From Dimargaris cristalligena (Eukaryota > Kickxellomycota > Dimargaritomycetes > Dimargaritales > Dimargaritaceae): 64,000 bases of DNA. The notes under the pieces were generated by a model, which saw nothing but the letters and a program-made list of their open reading frames with translations, was not told the DNA's origin and searched no databases. Both the position numbers and the translations under genes were made by a program. The stretch lies in contig JANBQC010000032.1 in the NCBI GenBank assembly GCA_027576995.1, forward strand, positions 26,720 through 90,719, written 5' to 3'. Shown here piece after piece: positions 1 to 12,600 of the stretch (within the stretch, counting starts at the first letter, position 1; every line of letters starts with the position of its first letter).

Positions 1-25
1 TTGAACAAGGAGCCTGGGAACGTAC

Positions 26-170
26 ATTGTTCTAGAATCTCCACAAGACAGTTAAGGGCAGCTCCCTCCATTTTGGTGAAGCCTGCCTTTTGGCCGATGG
101 TAACGACGATCCGCTGCAATAGGCGCATGCGATAACGCTCGGCTTCGACGGAAGGCCTTGAAGACGACAT
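26..170 (-). CDS. Bromo_TP/TAF-type histone-fold protein, first exon (partial)
   Basis: The first exon reads from ATG at 168-170 on the minus strand and ends at a GTACGT donor (intron starts at base 25). It encodes about 48 residues beginning MSSSRPSVEAERYRMRLLQR. The helix-loop pattern LLQRIVVTIGQKAGF followed by EGAALNCLVEILEQ resembles the start of the Bromo_TP histone fold found in TFIID subunits TAF3/TAF8 and SAGA SPT7. Such proteins pair with another histone-fold subunit in nuclear transcription complexes. The rest of the gene lies left of the window, so the family member cannot be decided. The family call is inference from pattern; the start and donor are seen directly. Confidence 0.5.
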
Positions 171-3100
171 GGCGGGCCGACTCGGAAGTAAATCAGGTGT
201 GAAGGTGGATATCGCTGGGTCGCCGAGGTAGGTTAGGGGAGGAATGAGCGGGGAAGACGTCTAAAGAAGGAAAGGGCTCAGAAATTGGAAAGAATTACAC
301 ACGAATAAGACTTTAAAAGACGAAACAGGCTCTGGTTTTCACGTACTTCCAAAAGATTCCCTGGATATGTAGAGTGCAGCTGGGTAAAAGGTAGGGTGTA
401 TTCTCCCTCTCCCCCCTTTTCTTCCCCCACCACCAGGTGCTTCCCTATAGGGCTTAGGCGGGTCTTAACAACCAGGCGGAAATATGACAATGGGGTAATA
501 TAAAGGGAGGAAATGGGTGGTACCACACCCCATTCATTTCTCCCTCCACCAGTGATTATCTCTTGCATGCCAAACATATTGACAATGTTACCCTGTTTAT
601 CCACCTCTATTTTTCACCTTGGGCGCTAGCGTATGCCAACAAGCTACTTGACTAGGTGGAGGCTGGTGCCTTTTCCCACCTCGCAGATATGAGCACTCGG
701 CAAAAGAACATATACCATAAACAGGGTAGCCTTAGTTAAGCTTTTGTGCACAAGGCGGTGCTAAAAAAGCAAAAACGTTGGCGTAATCGGCCAAATAATA
801 TATATGCAAATCAAGCTGATGCATCCGGCAATTAAAGGGATGTGTAATATGGAGTTGCTCGTGATTCATCCTCCATAAGCGGAGAGTTGATTATTCGGCC
901 ATGGGTCTTGGGGACTCCAATATAAATGTAAAGTGAGATCAACTAGTTATCCTTGACAACTAAATCGACTTACAATGGCCAGCCACGATTTATTAGATTT
1001 ACCAAATGCATTTTTGTTCAAACGACCCGCGTGATTACTTCTACCCGACCCTATTCTGGCACCAGGGCACCCTTTTTACATTTATCTTCCAAGGCACAAT
1101 AGTGAATCCCCCGCACCAGTGATATTATCCGACTGCCGTCAAGAGTGCACGGCTAACGATGCCCCACTGCCCCCGATTATGTATACCGTGGCCTCACCAT
1201 CTGGCTTCATTAAGTCGACTGGTCCTATAAGCGTATTTCTAGCCCACACTCAATGGGAAACGCCAACAGCAATGAGCCTTGACTGGTCTTTTACAATATA
1301 TATTGCTTTGACAGTTAGCCCATACCGTAGGAAAAATTGCGCGCGTTTTTTTCGGAAACGCTGCTACCCACCGATCCAGCCCAACGACCACTAATTAAGC
1401 CGATGGGACTCCTACCATGTCTGTTCCACTGTAACTTTAGTACAGATTATATATACCAAAATGCATTCACTGCAGTGACTGGTACCATTATGAAATGTAT
1501 AACCTAGGAAAGCTGACACGAAGTCCTCAGATATTTTAGGATTGGTATCCCATCTATATAGGATACTGTCAGCAATGGGGTTTTTTTATCACAACAACGC
1601 CCGCACCTTCAAGCAGTTGGCTAGTATACTAGGCGCCGTGGCTCGTCTAACGAAGTTGGTAGAGGCTAATTACTCCGGTTTTTGGACACTTTGGGGATAT
1701 ATAAATTTAGTAAAATCGTGCACCTACAGTCTGTTGGTAATAATGGAAATCCCCGAATAGGTACACCGGTTCACATTACCGAGCCTACCACCAAAACCAA
1801 GAGTGGGCTTACAGACTTGGGACTCAGCAAACTTCACGGGTTTTCATGATTCAAGCAACTTTTTATCGACTCCCCAACCTGGCCAGACATACTACATCCA
1901 TTCCTCTTTTAATACAAACACCTCATCCCTACATGACCATTACTATATATTCATATACCTGGAAGTTTATATTATAGGTACTCGCTTGTTTTCAATGGTT
2001 TTAGCTCCTAAAAGTTAGTTGCCACTGCGTTGCCCAGATTCTTTATATTTTTTAATTCATTGATGCATTCAATTAATGTATTAGTGAGACCCTTACCTAT
2101 AAAATATTTATTAATGAGTGGACTCTTCCATGTCGCTGATTTCTGGAAGAAGAATACTCAGGAACTACTGTGAGTACCATTAGCCTTTTCTCCGCGGATA
2201 CTACTTACACGTACGCATTGCCAATAATTCTAACCTCGCACGTGGTCCGTTTGTAGCCAAAACCAACCATAACACCTTGATCACTGGAGCAGCTAGATGA
2301 TGCTAACCTTGTAGCCCACGCTTATCGATGGCATCTTACCCCAATCCAATATGGGTATACCAGCTACGCAGGTGCGTACCACCCGGGGTTCGGAAAATCT
2401 ACGAGGAGTGAGGCCTAAAATACAATGGTATTCTTCACCGAACCCCTCCTCCTCAATATAAATACCATCAGTTGGAAAGGAACAGGGGATTTATAGACCA
2501 TATACCTATTCACGGAGCTGAACAAACCCCAAACCTGGTGGTACACACACGGTGACTACTGGAGTAACTACTGCAACCCCAGTTCCTGGGCCCACCCTGA
2601 CATAACCAACGTGGTAGTCTATAGGTACGTCAGTGTAGGAGAAGCGACTAAGGATACTACCCCTTCAATTACATGGGGCGGGGGGGTGGGTTGCACTTGT
2701 AATCTGCCAGGAGCGACAGGGGCTTTCACCAAATAGCCGGATTAAAAAAAAAGGAGTGACATTCACCTAATGAGCAAGTTAGTGTGGGGCTCCACCCAGC
2801 AAGGATAATGGCTTAATAAAAAGACGGAATACTTGAGCAATATCCCCTGGGGTGTCGTAAGTAAGAAACCCACTAACCCTCAGGGGTTCCCTGGCCCTGG
2901 ACTAGGCATAAGGACACATATACAGATATTACTCCGCGATAGGTAGGAATTGGTGAGTCCAAAAAGGCGTGTCACCCGCCTCCTGCGTCACCTCCTTTAC
3001 CCATCCTTCATTATGCATAGACCACCAGGTACGATGGTGCAGCCAGTAGTGGTAGATGCGGATGGTGTCAAGGGTGCATGAGGGATTGTCAGTAACCATT

Positions 3101-3308
3101 AACTGGACGGCCAAAGCCAGCCATTGTGATCAAAGCCTTGAATGTACCTAGGGGTATATTTTGCTGTAGCGGGGCTAATAAATCGTAGTTACACCCAATT
3201 GTATTCCAACCTTCAATAAGTCTAGCAGGGACTATTATTGCACCCAAGATCAGGTGAAAGAGGAAATGGTGAGTATAGTCAGTCGCATTGTCTTGGGCAC
3301 AATGTAGC

Positions 3309-3452
3309 ATATGGGAGTAGTTCAACCAGGCTGTATAACGAAAAATCCATTTGATGAGGCAAATACTACTGGCTGAAAATAAACATCCCACCGATTTTCC
3401 CATACGCATAACAGTTAAAACCCTATACAACCGAGCTGCACTTCACCCATAT
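3309..3452 (-). mobile_element. MITE copy A, subfamily I (144 bp)
   Basis: A 144-bp element bounded by ATATGGG and CCCATAT. Its left end reads ATATGGGAGTAGTTCAACC and its right end is the inverted complement (GCACTTCACCCATAT). The terminal inverted repeats run for roughly 30 bp and include a GGCTGTATAA-type block. The TA at each edge could be the target duplication of a Tc1/mariner-like transposase, with the element proper then starting at TGGG. It has no coding capacity. The interior block GATGAGGCAAATAC groups it with the copies at 5590 and 42077. It lies in the opposite orientation to those two. Confidence 0.85.
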
Positions 3453-5589
3453 CTATACTTACCATTAGCTAGCAAGCATCATTTATACATCTCGTAAACT
3501 ATACGTATGGCCATGTATGCCACTTATGGATGTTACTCTTCACCTATATCCCCTTCCTCTTTTATCCAGTTGAGATTGTCATTGTATCCACCCTGGACAT
3601 TAGTCACATGCCCCCCAGTTTGGGTGTAACATCATAGGCTCACCTTATTAAATTAGAATGGTAATTCGGAGGATAACTTCCCACCACTTACACGGCTAGA
3701 CTAATCTCCATATGTCCGTTTCCTAGGGGGTTAAACCCTCGTATTTAATCATTTTCAATAGGCATTCGCCCCGGCTCTGAAACGAACGTTTTTTGTCCGA
3801 CCAGCAAATCTAAAATTGGTATATAATCGAGATAGGCCAACATACCTCCCTCATACATACACATATATATATGTATATACTCATCTATTACACACTTTTA
3901 ACGGGAGGATAGTTATGCGAATCTAATCCTACTTGAAACAGCGATTATAATGAACAAGCCGATAAGGCGAAATCAAGAAGCCTAGACATCGGAAAGAAAT
4001 GTCCGGACGAAGCGCCGCTTTAAAATACACTAGGCCTCCCTACTATTACAATATTAGAATAGTCGAATCGTCCGATTCACTGGATGTACTTGATGAATCG
4101 ACCACACTCCAGTTGGACTTGCTTATTGGGAGGGGGAAGGGATACTGTCACTAATGGGGAGATGATGCTCCACCACTCATAGCTCTTTGGGGCTTATGTC
4201 GATCGGGTTGACCCGTGATTGACGTCTGGTCGGCTATCCCCCCCTCCTCACATCTACTCTTGTCCATAAAGTGGCCCAACCGTCTTTCTGCCTCTTTTTT
4301 TTTTCCATTAGTACACCACCTACTTATCCAGCTTGTCGATTGATCATGCATTGGGCTATCGGGAACTGGTATATGAAAGTAGAATTAGTAGTATATTAAG
4401 CCTGCGATAGTCCCGGGGGGTGATCGACGATACGCTGTTGTAGAAAATAGAGCATAGCCCTTTGTTGAATGATGGTAGTCGCTCTTGGTGGCAAATCCAT
4501 GGGTGGTGAATTGGGAAACCCCGAGTTACCGTATGGGTTTGTATTATAAACCCATTTATCTAACACCCCCAACCTTAAAGAAAGGGACGCCGATAGACTA
4601 TAGTATTGCGACTTAAGGACCAACATGGGATAACAATTGCCTGTAGACGGTATACGACCTGTTGTAATTATACGAATCAAGTACATATGCGATTTATATT
4701 CCTATAGGTTGGCTAGCTACTGGCGTAACTCGCCCGCTAATAACTACGGGAGTTTAAGCATACTAAAGATCTGTAGCTATATTATCTGTTAATACTGGGG
4801 GCCTACAAACTCCTTCCATTTACATTTCCGTAGGTATATTATGTTTGATGTATATATTATTCCACAATAGGCTAACCCGGCGCTCCCGCTCAATAACACC
4901 AACAAAGCAATGCGATGAGAAGTTTTTTCACATCCCAACCAATCCACCCGCCATCCACCACCTATCGGATAATCCCTAGGTTTGATGAGCCGGCCTATAA
5001 ATGGTCCACGGACCACATGGGCCATAAATATTTTTCGCCCCTGTGGTCTAATTTTCGTCAGCTGGGGAAAAACAAGGAGAAAGGAGCGGTGGTGGGTGGT
5101 ATGGTACCGAAGGAGTCGAGCGACGGGTTTTAGATTGGTATTATTCAGGGGCAGGTTACCTGGTGGACTCTGCCCGAGAAACCAAAAACCCAGTTTCGGA
5201 TAGCTTGGGCGACCCCTACTCGGCAATCTCTCTTGTTAAACCTAACCGAAGGAGGCAAGACATGGCATCGTTCGCAAGGTGGAGAATGGGTGTGAGGCTA
5301 CTCATAATTTTACTCACACCGGGTTGCAGTGTTGGAGCAGTAAAGAACCCATAGGCGATGGTGGCTGGGTTACTGATAATATCTATCCAACATGATATCC
5401 TCGGTTCGTGGGCTATTGATTCCCCACAGCCTCTAGAGGTTGTGAGTATAGAGATCAACGCGTTTACGCGGGTTCGACGTGTTGGGGTTACACACTTGCG
5501 GCGGAGTTTGTATAGGTCTGGTTTGCAAAGGCAACTAGGTAATCCGATTTTTTCTGATTTGGGTAGGGTTACACGAAAAATCCGCCATT

Positions 5590-5733
5590 ATATGGGTGAA
5601 GTGCAGCTTGGTTGTATAAGGTTTTAACCAATATGTGTATGGGAAAATCGGTGGGATGTTTATTTTCAACCAGTCGTATTTGCCTCATCAAATGGATTTT
5701 TCGTTATACAGCCTTGTTGAACTACTCCCATAT
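5590..5733 (+). mobile_element. MITE copy B, subfamily I (144 bp)
   Basis: This copy has the same length and architecture as copy A but the opposite orientation. It starts ATATGGGTGAAGTGCAGC and ends TTGAACTACTCCCATAT, with TTATACAGCC inside the right repeat. The interior contains GGGAAAATCGGTGGGATG and TTTGCCTCATCAAATGG, nearly identical to the copy at 42077. It is non-coding and TA-flanked. Confidence 0.85.
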
Positions 5734-7640
5734 GGATGTTGTTAATGGGTGGTAGTGGAGGTAGGTTATGCAGTGGTTGGCTGATCGAAGGTTAGGAAAC
5801 TATAGGGCGCATTGTCTACGTTACCCTGGTTATTAATACTATACCAACTCTCGGTTTTCTCATAAAGAATATGGCGGTGTTCGACAGCTCCGCATTAAAA
5901 AGCCCCAGCCCGATTATTTTGACAGATCAACTTACGTAGGCCTCGGGAGTGCATCCGACCTGGTGGAAAGAGTGTTCATAGAAAGTCGTGAAGGTTTTTC
6001 TACCTCACAGTTGAGATTACCTTCACCATTGGTATTTTTACTGACAGATTAGGTAGTATTCACCGATGAGAAGGATTAAGTTTCAGATGAAAGTGGGGGA
6101 AACTCCCACTGCCCCGTTAAACAATTGGCAATCCCCCCCAGGCCAATTTTCGGGTTATTCTGGCAGCCCTCGTAATGGTTAGGTGCCCCAACATTCCAAA
6201 TTCACATCACTTCAAGAGTGCTAGGGGTTCCTATTGTTGATTCCGACGACACAGGTTCATGCCAATTAACGATGTTATCTCATTCATTAGCACCCGGAGC
6301 ATTTGCTGGTTTAATATTCGGCAAAACTAACCGGCACCCCCGCATCAATTCCCAAATTAAGCGATATTCGGTCGGATATAATTATTCAGGGTGGGGTGTG
6401 GGGGGTCTCCTCGAAGGGGTAAATCACCCCACTAAACCTGCACTATAATGCATGCGGGACTGGATAATAATGTTGTTGGTTCATGGTAATGGAAAACAGT
6501 GCACCTCCACAAAGGAAGATGAAGAAAAAATGACTGAAGTGGGCTGCTACACTGTTATATTAAATGTTCAAAGCGGGGTATCCACCGACGGGGGGTTGCG
6601 AAATGATGAAAAATTATTATACTTGACGAGGCTGCTGAGTGGTCTGGAAGAAAGGGGGAGGGGGGTGACCAAGCCCTAGGTCACGTAAAAGGGAAGAGGA
6701 TCGGCGTTGGGGAGTGGCTCCTCCTCTCCCTCTCTCTCACCATATTTGCTGGCTGGTATAAGGGATGTACCCGGCGGACGTCTTTGTTCCGACAGGTGTG
6801 TACTAACAGTAGTTGAAGATACGACAACTATTGTCAACATCTGTCGGGGGATTAGCCCTGGCTATGCATACGGTTAAAAGAAAAGGTAGGCTAGGTGGGT
6901 GGATAAGGTCATCCGATGAGGACCTTCGTTACTGGTTCCGCTGGTTTAAAAGGTTGGCTTCCATCGTACACTAGTATACTCCTCCTATCCTTTGATTCAC
7001 TGACGGCCATCCTGGCACTGTTGGAATATATATCCCTCAGCAAGTCTAGAGCGGGGTGGAGTCTCTGTCCTAGTCCACATTGCGTTGAAAGGGGTGGGGG
7101 TCGTTTACTCACAAGAGTGCTTCGATATGTACGACTGTTATTGAACTAAAGGCCCAAAATATTGGTTCAACATTGGGATGTTAGTATAAGAAGTGGTAAA
7201 TAATACGTATTTGCGCGGGTGGCCCTGGATCACCCATGGTAGCTTTTCATCTACCCCACAAGGTGGTGATTAATAATGTAGTTAAATGTAGTTAATTTGC
7301 CCATAATGTGTACTATATTACTTGTGGCGCTTTTTTACAATTCCTACCAACTAATTTTCGAAGGGATAGCCCCCTTTCTGCTACTTATATACCCCATTTC
7401 CCCGCACACACTACCACTATCATTTTGCTGGGGTCTAGGGTGTATACTACAATTGTAAATAAATAATCAATATAGATATAGATGTATATGTATTTATGGG
7501 GAGGCGTAGGTGTGCGCGATGAACAGCCGAACCAAATGGATAGGAAGGGACACACCCCATTCTATAAACTATGGAGTATATAATTCGCCTGGATAGCCGA
7601 CGGCGCTCACAGGGATTGGCGGTCTGTACCTTGATTATTG

Positions 7641-9692
7641 GCTTGTGTGTGAATCTGGCCATGGTAATGCCTTAAAACCGCCCTATTTCTGGGCGAGATC
7701 CACACGCCTCCTCCTGTCCAGTCCAACTGGATCCTTGGTTTCGTGGTTGATTTCGCGACCCCTCAACCCGCTGTATCACCTCGGCCTATCCCCTTCCCCT
7801 TTTCCCGCCCGGCCTGCCCTATGGCCTAGCCCCATGGCCGCCAACCGCCCAGCCCGCCCTCCTACTATATATTAGTCCGCCCCATGCCCCCCTTGGGCTC
7901 GCTTTCCCCTCTCTCGCCCCACCCTCCTTTCCACCAGTATTTGCTACTACTATGTACATATATCCATGGATGCCTACTAACTGTGAAGCAGCGCCGCTTT
8001 TTTCTTTCCTTATCGAGTCTCTTTAAATATCTATTTCTTTACACTTTTCTGTTCTCTAGTATCACACAATCTTCTTACTACAAATATCCTGTTCGTACCA
8101 CTACTACTGCCGACCACATAACCCCTGCGGTTCCGCCCAACTCGAAACTAATCTATATCCACCACAGCTAACTTTGGAACACCCCATACAACTATAGGCC
8201 TCTTCCATACTATACAACTACCTACCTACCTACACCCCACCTACTTTTCACTAGCATCCTTCTGTGTCTGCTCCGAATTTTTCTCTACCGCTTTGGGAAC
8301 GCATCTTGCCTTTTTATATATAACGACAGCGTGCTGACCACGGCTTTGACGCTGACAACCACCGGTATCCATTACCCACATTCGGCTATACAAACCCCTC
8401 TCACTCTCTCTCTCTTGTTGGACGCGCATACTGCCAACCTTACCCACTCTCCCCTCTCTGTACTTTTATGCGCGCCTCTTCCCCCGCGGCCGCCCGAGTG
8501 ACTTTTCTCCATTCCCTCGATTTATCAACTCTTTGGCTGTGACCCAGCCGATACGGCCCCTCGCCATCGCCCCGCAGACGCAGAGAGGAGCAGCATCTCC
8601 TACATATAAAATCACCCACTTGGCTATTCCCCGGCAGCGATCCTATTTGGTGCTCCCTGAGCCCCACTGCTATTCGTGTGGCCTTGAATCTTCTTCTGGC
8701 TCTGTTACCACCCTCCGAAATAGACCCCTACCGCATACAGCCATCAAAGCGCATACACAGCCCCCGCAACCACCATACCAACCAACGCATATAATCTACA
8801 TTCTTGTTCTCTATTTTGGTGACCACGCGTAGCTATAAATATCCACCCGTCTCCACCGCCCCGCCTGGCCTCCCTTACTGTTGCTTACCCACTCTGTATC
8901 CTTATTTCGATATCTCTCACCCTACTGTCTATCTGTCAAACCGGACGATAGCCGCTGCTCAGCCCTCGGTGAATTATCTTTACCCTGGCCATTCACTCGG
9001 CCTGTACCCCTCCCTTTTCTCCGTGTTGCTACTGCTGTCATTCATAGACTGTGACTACTTTCACTTGGCTCCTTTACCTTTACCCCCTCGTCCCTCTCTC
9101 CTTCCTTTGGGTCTTCACCTCCCCTTTCTCTACTAGTGTCCCCCTTGTTCCGCGACTCCTTCCTCTCCTCCCCTGGTGTTTATTGGTGGTTCTACACCCT
9201 GTCCATCTTTTGAACTTGATCGCTTCCATTATTCACTGCCATCGATCGGTCCATTAGACGTAAGTTGCCTCCAGATTCAATTGTCCACTGGTCTCTCCAG
9301 CTCACCCATTCCACTTTCCCATCTGCGTGTATCTCTTGGACTGTTCCACGTCCCAGGTTTCCGGCCGTCGGCTTTCTTATATGTGTTCCCCCTCTAAGCT
9401 GTCCGATTAGACTCTTGCCCTGTTGTTCTGGCCTTTCTCTCTCCCTCCCTCCATTACCGCCCTACGGTGGCTGGGTGGTATACATCTCATTTATCCCCCT
9501 CGCCTCCCCAGACACCCCATCAGTTCTCATCCGCTCAGACCAGTTATATATATATATATATATATTTATCTATATTGGTTGCCATTGTTTCCACCCACCG
9601 ACACAGCATATCCTACTTGCGCTTGCTCTCACCCCCTTTCTCAAACTCCCTTCATAGCACATACTCACTGCCGCCAGCAACTTTGCTGCATA
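7641..9692 (+). other. pyrimidine-rich leader/promoter region of the TCP11 gene
   Basis: About 2 kb strongly skewed to C and T on the plus strand, with CT-rich and CCT-rich runs and a TA microsatellite at 9545-9565. Several overlapping open frames of 60-130 codons exist here. Their Pro/Leu/Ser/Tyr-rich translations are what a C+T-rich strand gives by chance, and no domain is recognisable. It most likely forms promoter and 5' untranslated leader for the gene starting at 9693. An unseen 5' exon cannot be excluded. Confidence 0.5.
9545..9565. repeat. (TA)n microsatellite
   Basis: An uninterrupted TA dinucleotide run of about 21 bases, 128 bp upstream of the TCP11-protein start codon. It may place AT-rich, easily melted DNA in the promoter or leader. 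Confidence 0.85.
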
Positions 9693-12600
9693 ATGTCACG
9701 AGCCATTCATAAGAGTGAAGGGCAAAGCGCACTCGGCAATACCGACCTCTCCCAGCTGCAAGCGGCCGCCGCCCTCCCGAATAACCGGTCCCCTTTCCAT
9801 ACGCCATCTGGTAACTCCCAGTCCAATGATGGCCTCGCATCATCTAGCCCCCTGTCCTCCCCATCGACTTCCTCTGGATCTGTGGGTTCCGCTTCAGGGC
9901 CTGCCAGTGCGACTCCCTCCCCACATAGTCGACTAAGCCATAGTGGTGGCAACACCCAGCGGGGTAATAGTGGATCACTGCCGCCGCCGTCCACCGGCAC
10001 TGTTGCTACAACCAACACCACCACACGGCCACTTTCCCCTGCCTGCGGCTCCTCCCCCAATACCAGGAACAGTCAGGGGCTATCCATATCCTCACCACGT
10101 CCCATGTTCCACTCGGGTAGCTCCAGTGTTTCGCTTTCGTCGTCCCTGCCGTCTTCCCCTTTACCCTTGGGGATATCCCTGTCAGCATCAGCTACTACCC
10201 CCAATAAGACCACGGTTTCTGCGGGAAACTCCCGGCCCGATGAGACCGAGGGTACCTCGACTTCCTCCGCTCCCCACCCCTCCTCTATTGTGGCCGGTCT
10301 CTTAGCCGCGGGTCGGTTGGTCACAACGTCCCGGCCCTACCGGAAAAACGGACCTCTCGCCCAAAAGGCCCGGAATCAGTGGGGCGAACCAGCGGTTGTT
10401 GACCCCACTGCCCCGTCCAGTGGCTGTGTTCAACTTTTCCACCGCCACGGGGCCCGCCTCCTCCGGCGTTGTTTACGCTCGCCTGCAGGTTCCCACCCCG
10501 CGGGGCCAGTGACATTGGGCCTTGCCCGGTTATCGTCAACAGCGTCGGCGAAGGGCGATGCACAGTCTGTCCAGGTACGGCGTTACCGTGGCTATCGGTC
10601 CCACATTGTTATTCTAACTGCTGGTACTGCTAATAGGTACAGCTCCCGCCGGTCGCTCAAGGCAAAGCCCTATCCATCCAATTCGGTTCACTGCCAGGTG
10701 CAACGGCAACCCTTCTTCCCCACTAGGGCTTCCCCTGACTCCCGCCAATTACCAACGCCGAAGGCTTTCTGCTACCTTTCGCTGAGACGCACCTCCCCCG
10801 CACTACTATTCAGTTTACAGCGCAAAGTTGCTCAGCGGGTTCGTGTCAGGAGACGCCAGAAAGGGGACAGCGCAAGCGGCCTCCCACTTCTGCGCCAACC
10901 TGGTGACCCCGTCTCGTCCATGGTAACCACATCAGCCCCCCGGAGCCCCGCGCGTGAGGGTACCGCCTCCTCCTTAAACTCCAGGGACTTCGTAAGAAGA
11001 GCCTTGCATACGTACGCCGCTAAACATGCCCCCTCCTCGACCCTCCCTGCTGCACCAGCCCTGTCGACCTCCAACTCCTCCGCCTCGCTGCCATTCCGCA
11101 TCCGTCGGCTGTGTATTAGCAAGCCTTCCCGGCCCAAACCTTCCCACCTCTCTTTGGATATAAATAGTTATGGTTTTCATCCGGGGACGGCCGCCAACGA
11201 CCTTCCCACCTCCGGCTCCGCCTCTAATTCCGACTTGTCTTCTCTCCATTTTTCCCAGCCTCCCCTGCCAGTCATGGAGAGTCGCAGTGGTCAAACTGCC
11301 ACCACCTCCCTTCCTCCTATTCTTGACCACCTGGCCCAAACCCGTCCCGCCGAAGTATCCCCTTCCCCTCCACCCGCGCTAGAGCTGGGTCAGCGTAAGC
11401 GTAATCATTCCACTTTATTTAGCACCTCCGACGAAATTATTGGCCTGCTCCCTAAAGTGGCCCGAGTCCATCGGATGACCATCCCTTCCAAAGTATCCCG
11501 CCTGCGCTCTCCAGGGATTGGCCCCGTATCGGGTCCATCCAGTCGATCCACTTTGGCCCAGACCAATGGCGGTGTGTTTATGACTTCCAGCCCCCCTACA
11601 CCAACGGCCAGCTCCCCCCTGGCGGCCAGTCCGACCAAGGATTACGCAGTCAATGCTTCATCCGATGCGCATTCCGCTGCCCACGAACCCGCTATTCATG
11701 CCCATCGACTTGTGGAGGTACAGGTAGGGTCAACCCCCGCAGCTCGTCCATCACTTCACCACCGTTCTTCGCGATCAGAGATTCTGACGCTGCGCGAGTC
11801 GGACGGGCTTCCCCTGTCTCCCACTTCATCTCCTCACGCGGCAGGTGCACCAAGTGAATCAATATCAGTGGCCACCCCTTTCCATGAAACGCCAGTGGCC
11901 CACCGTGGTTGTCCATTGTCTTATTCACCCCCGTCCCCTAAGCCAGTGCCCTCCTTGGCCACACCACTTACCAGGTCGGCAAACAATAACCAAAGTGATA
12001 AGTCTTCTCCCAAGGACATCCAGACTCCTGCTGCTTCCAATCGAGGCATGCCCCAATCCGCCCCGAGAGCCTCCGTTGCCAATACTACGGGCTCATCGTC
12101 GTCTGCCGCATCAGTCAAGGCACCCGGTCCTCCGTCATTGAGTCGCCATCGTCGCAATTTCCCGTCAAGCCAGAGCAAGTCGCACCGCAATCACCGGCAC
12201 CAATTCCACCAATTTGGGGCAGGCAGTCAAGCTGCCCCTGCTCCTGCCCCATTTGGTACTTCCTCGTCTTTCCTTCCGCCCATCAATCGATTCTCCTTGC
12301 GGGAGCTCAGCCTCAACTCGATTATCAATAATGTTCAACTTCGGCATGATATTGTGATGGAGTCCAACCTCGAGTTCCGCCCCAATAACTTTGGTGACCT
12401 CGGTCGGATAAAGGAACGCGATGCTGCCGGGTTTTGGTATTCGGTCGAAATGGAACTCCACCAGCTCAAGGGCCTTTTGACCCCGGCCGCCACGGGAGAC
12501 AAATCGACCCCCAAAACTCCCAGCCGGACCACTATGTTCTTAGGTACCAGTAAAATCGTGGTCATGATGAGTGAGATTCGGGAGATTATGATTGAAATGC

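Larger units (their letters stand above)
171..7640. other. gene-poor spacer
   Basis: About 7.4 kb without any convincing gene. Open frames are short, most lack an in-frame start context, and none shows a recognisable motif or paired splice sites. It contains two 144-bp inverted-repeat elements (3309-3452 and 5590-5733), short TA-rich runs (for example around 3863-3882) and G or C runs (around 2680). CpG is present at ordinary-looking density, unlike the block at 35852-37111. Confidence 0.6.

Noticed and set aside
4789..5226. 145-codon minus-strand open frame
   Set aside because: No recognisable motif, mixed codon use and no splice or promoter context; the overlapping plus-strand frames are equally long, as in random sequence.
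7884..9657. Series of plus-strand frames rich in Pro, Leu, Ser and Tyr
   Set aside because: Explained by C+T-rich strand composition; several overlap in different frames and none shows conserved features.
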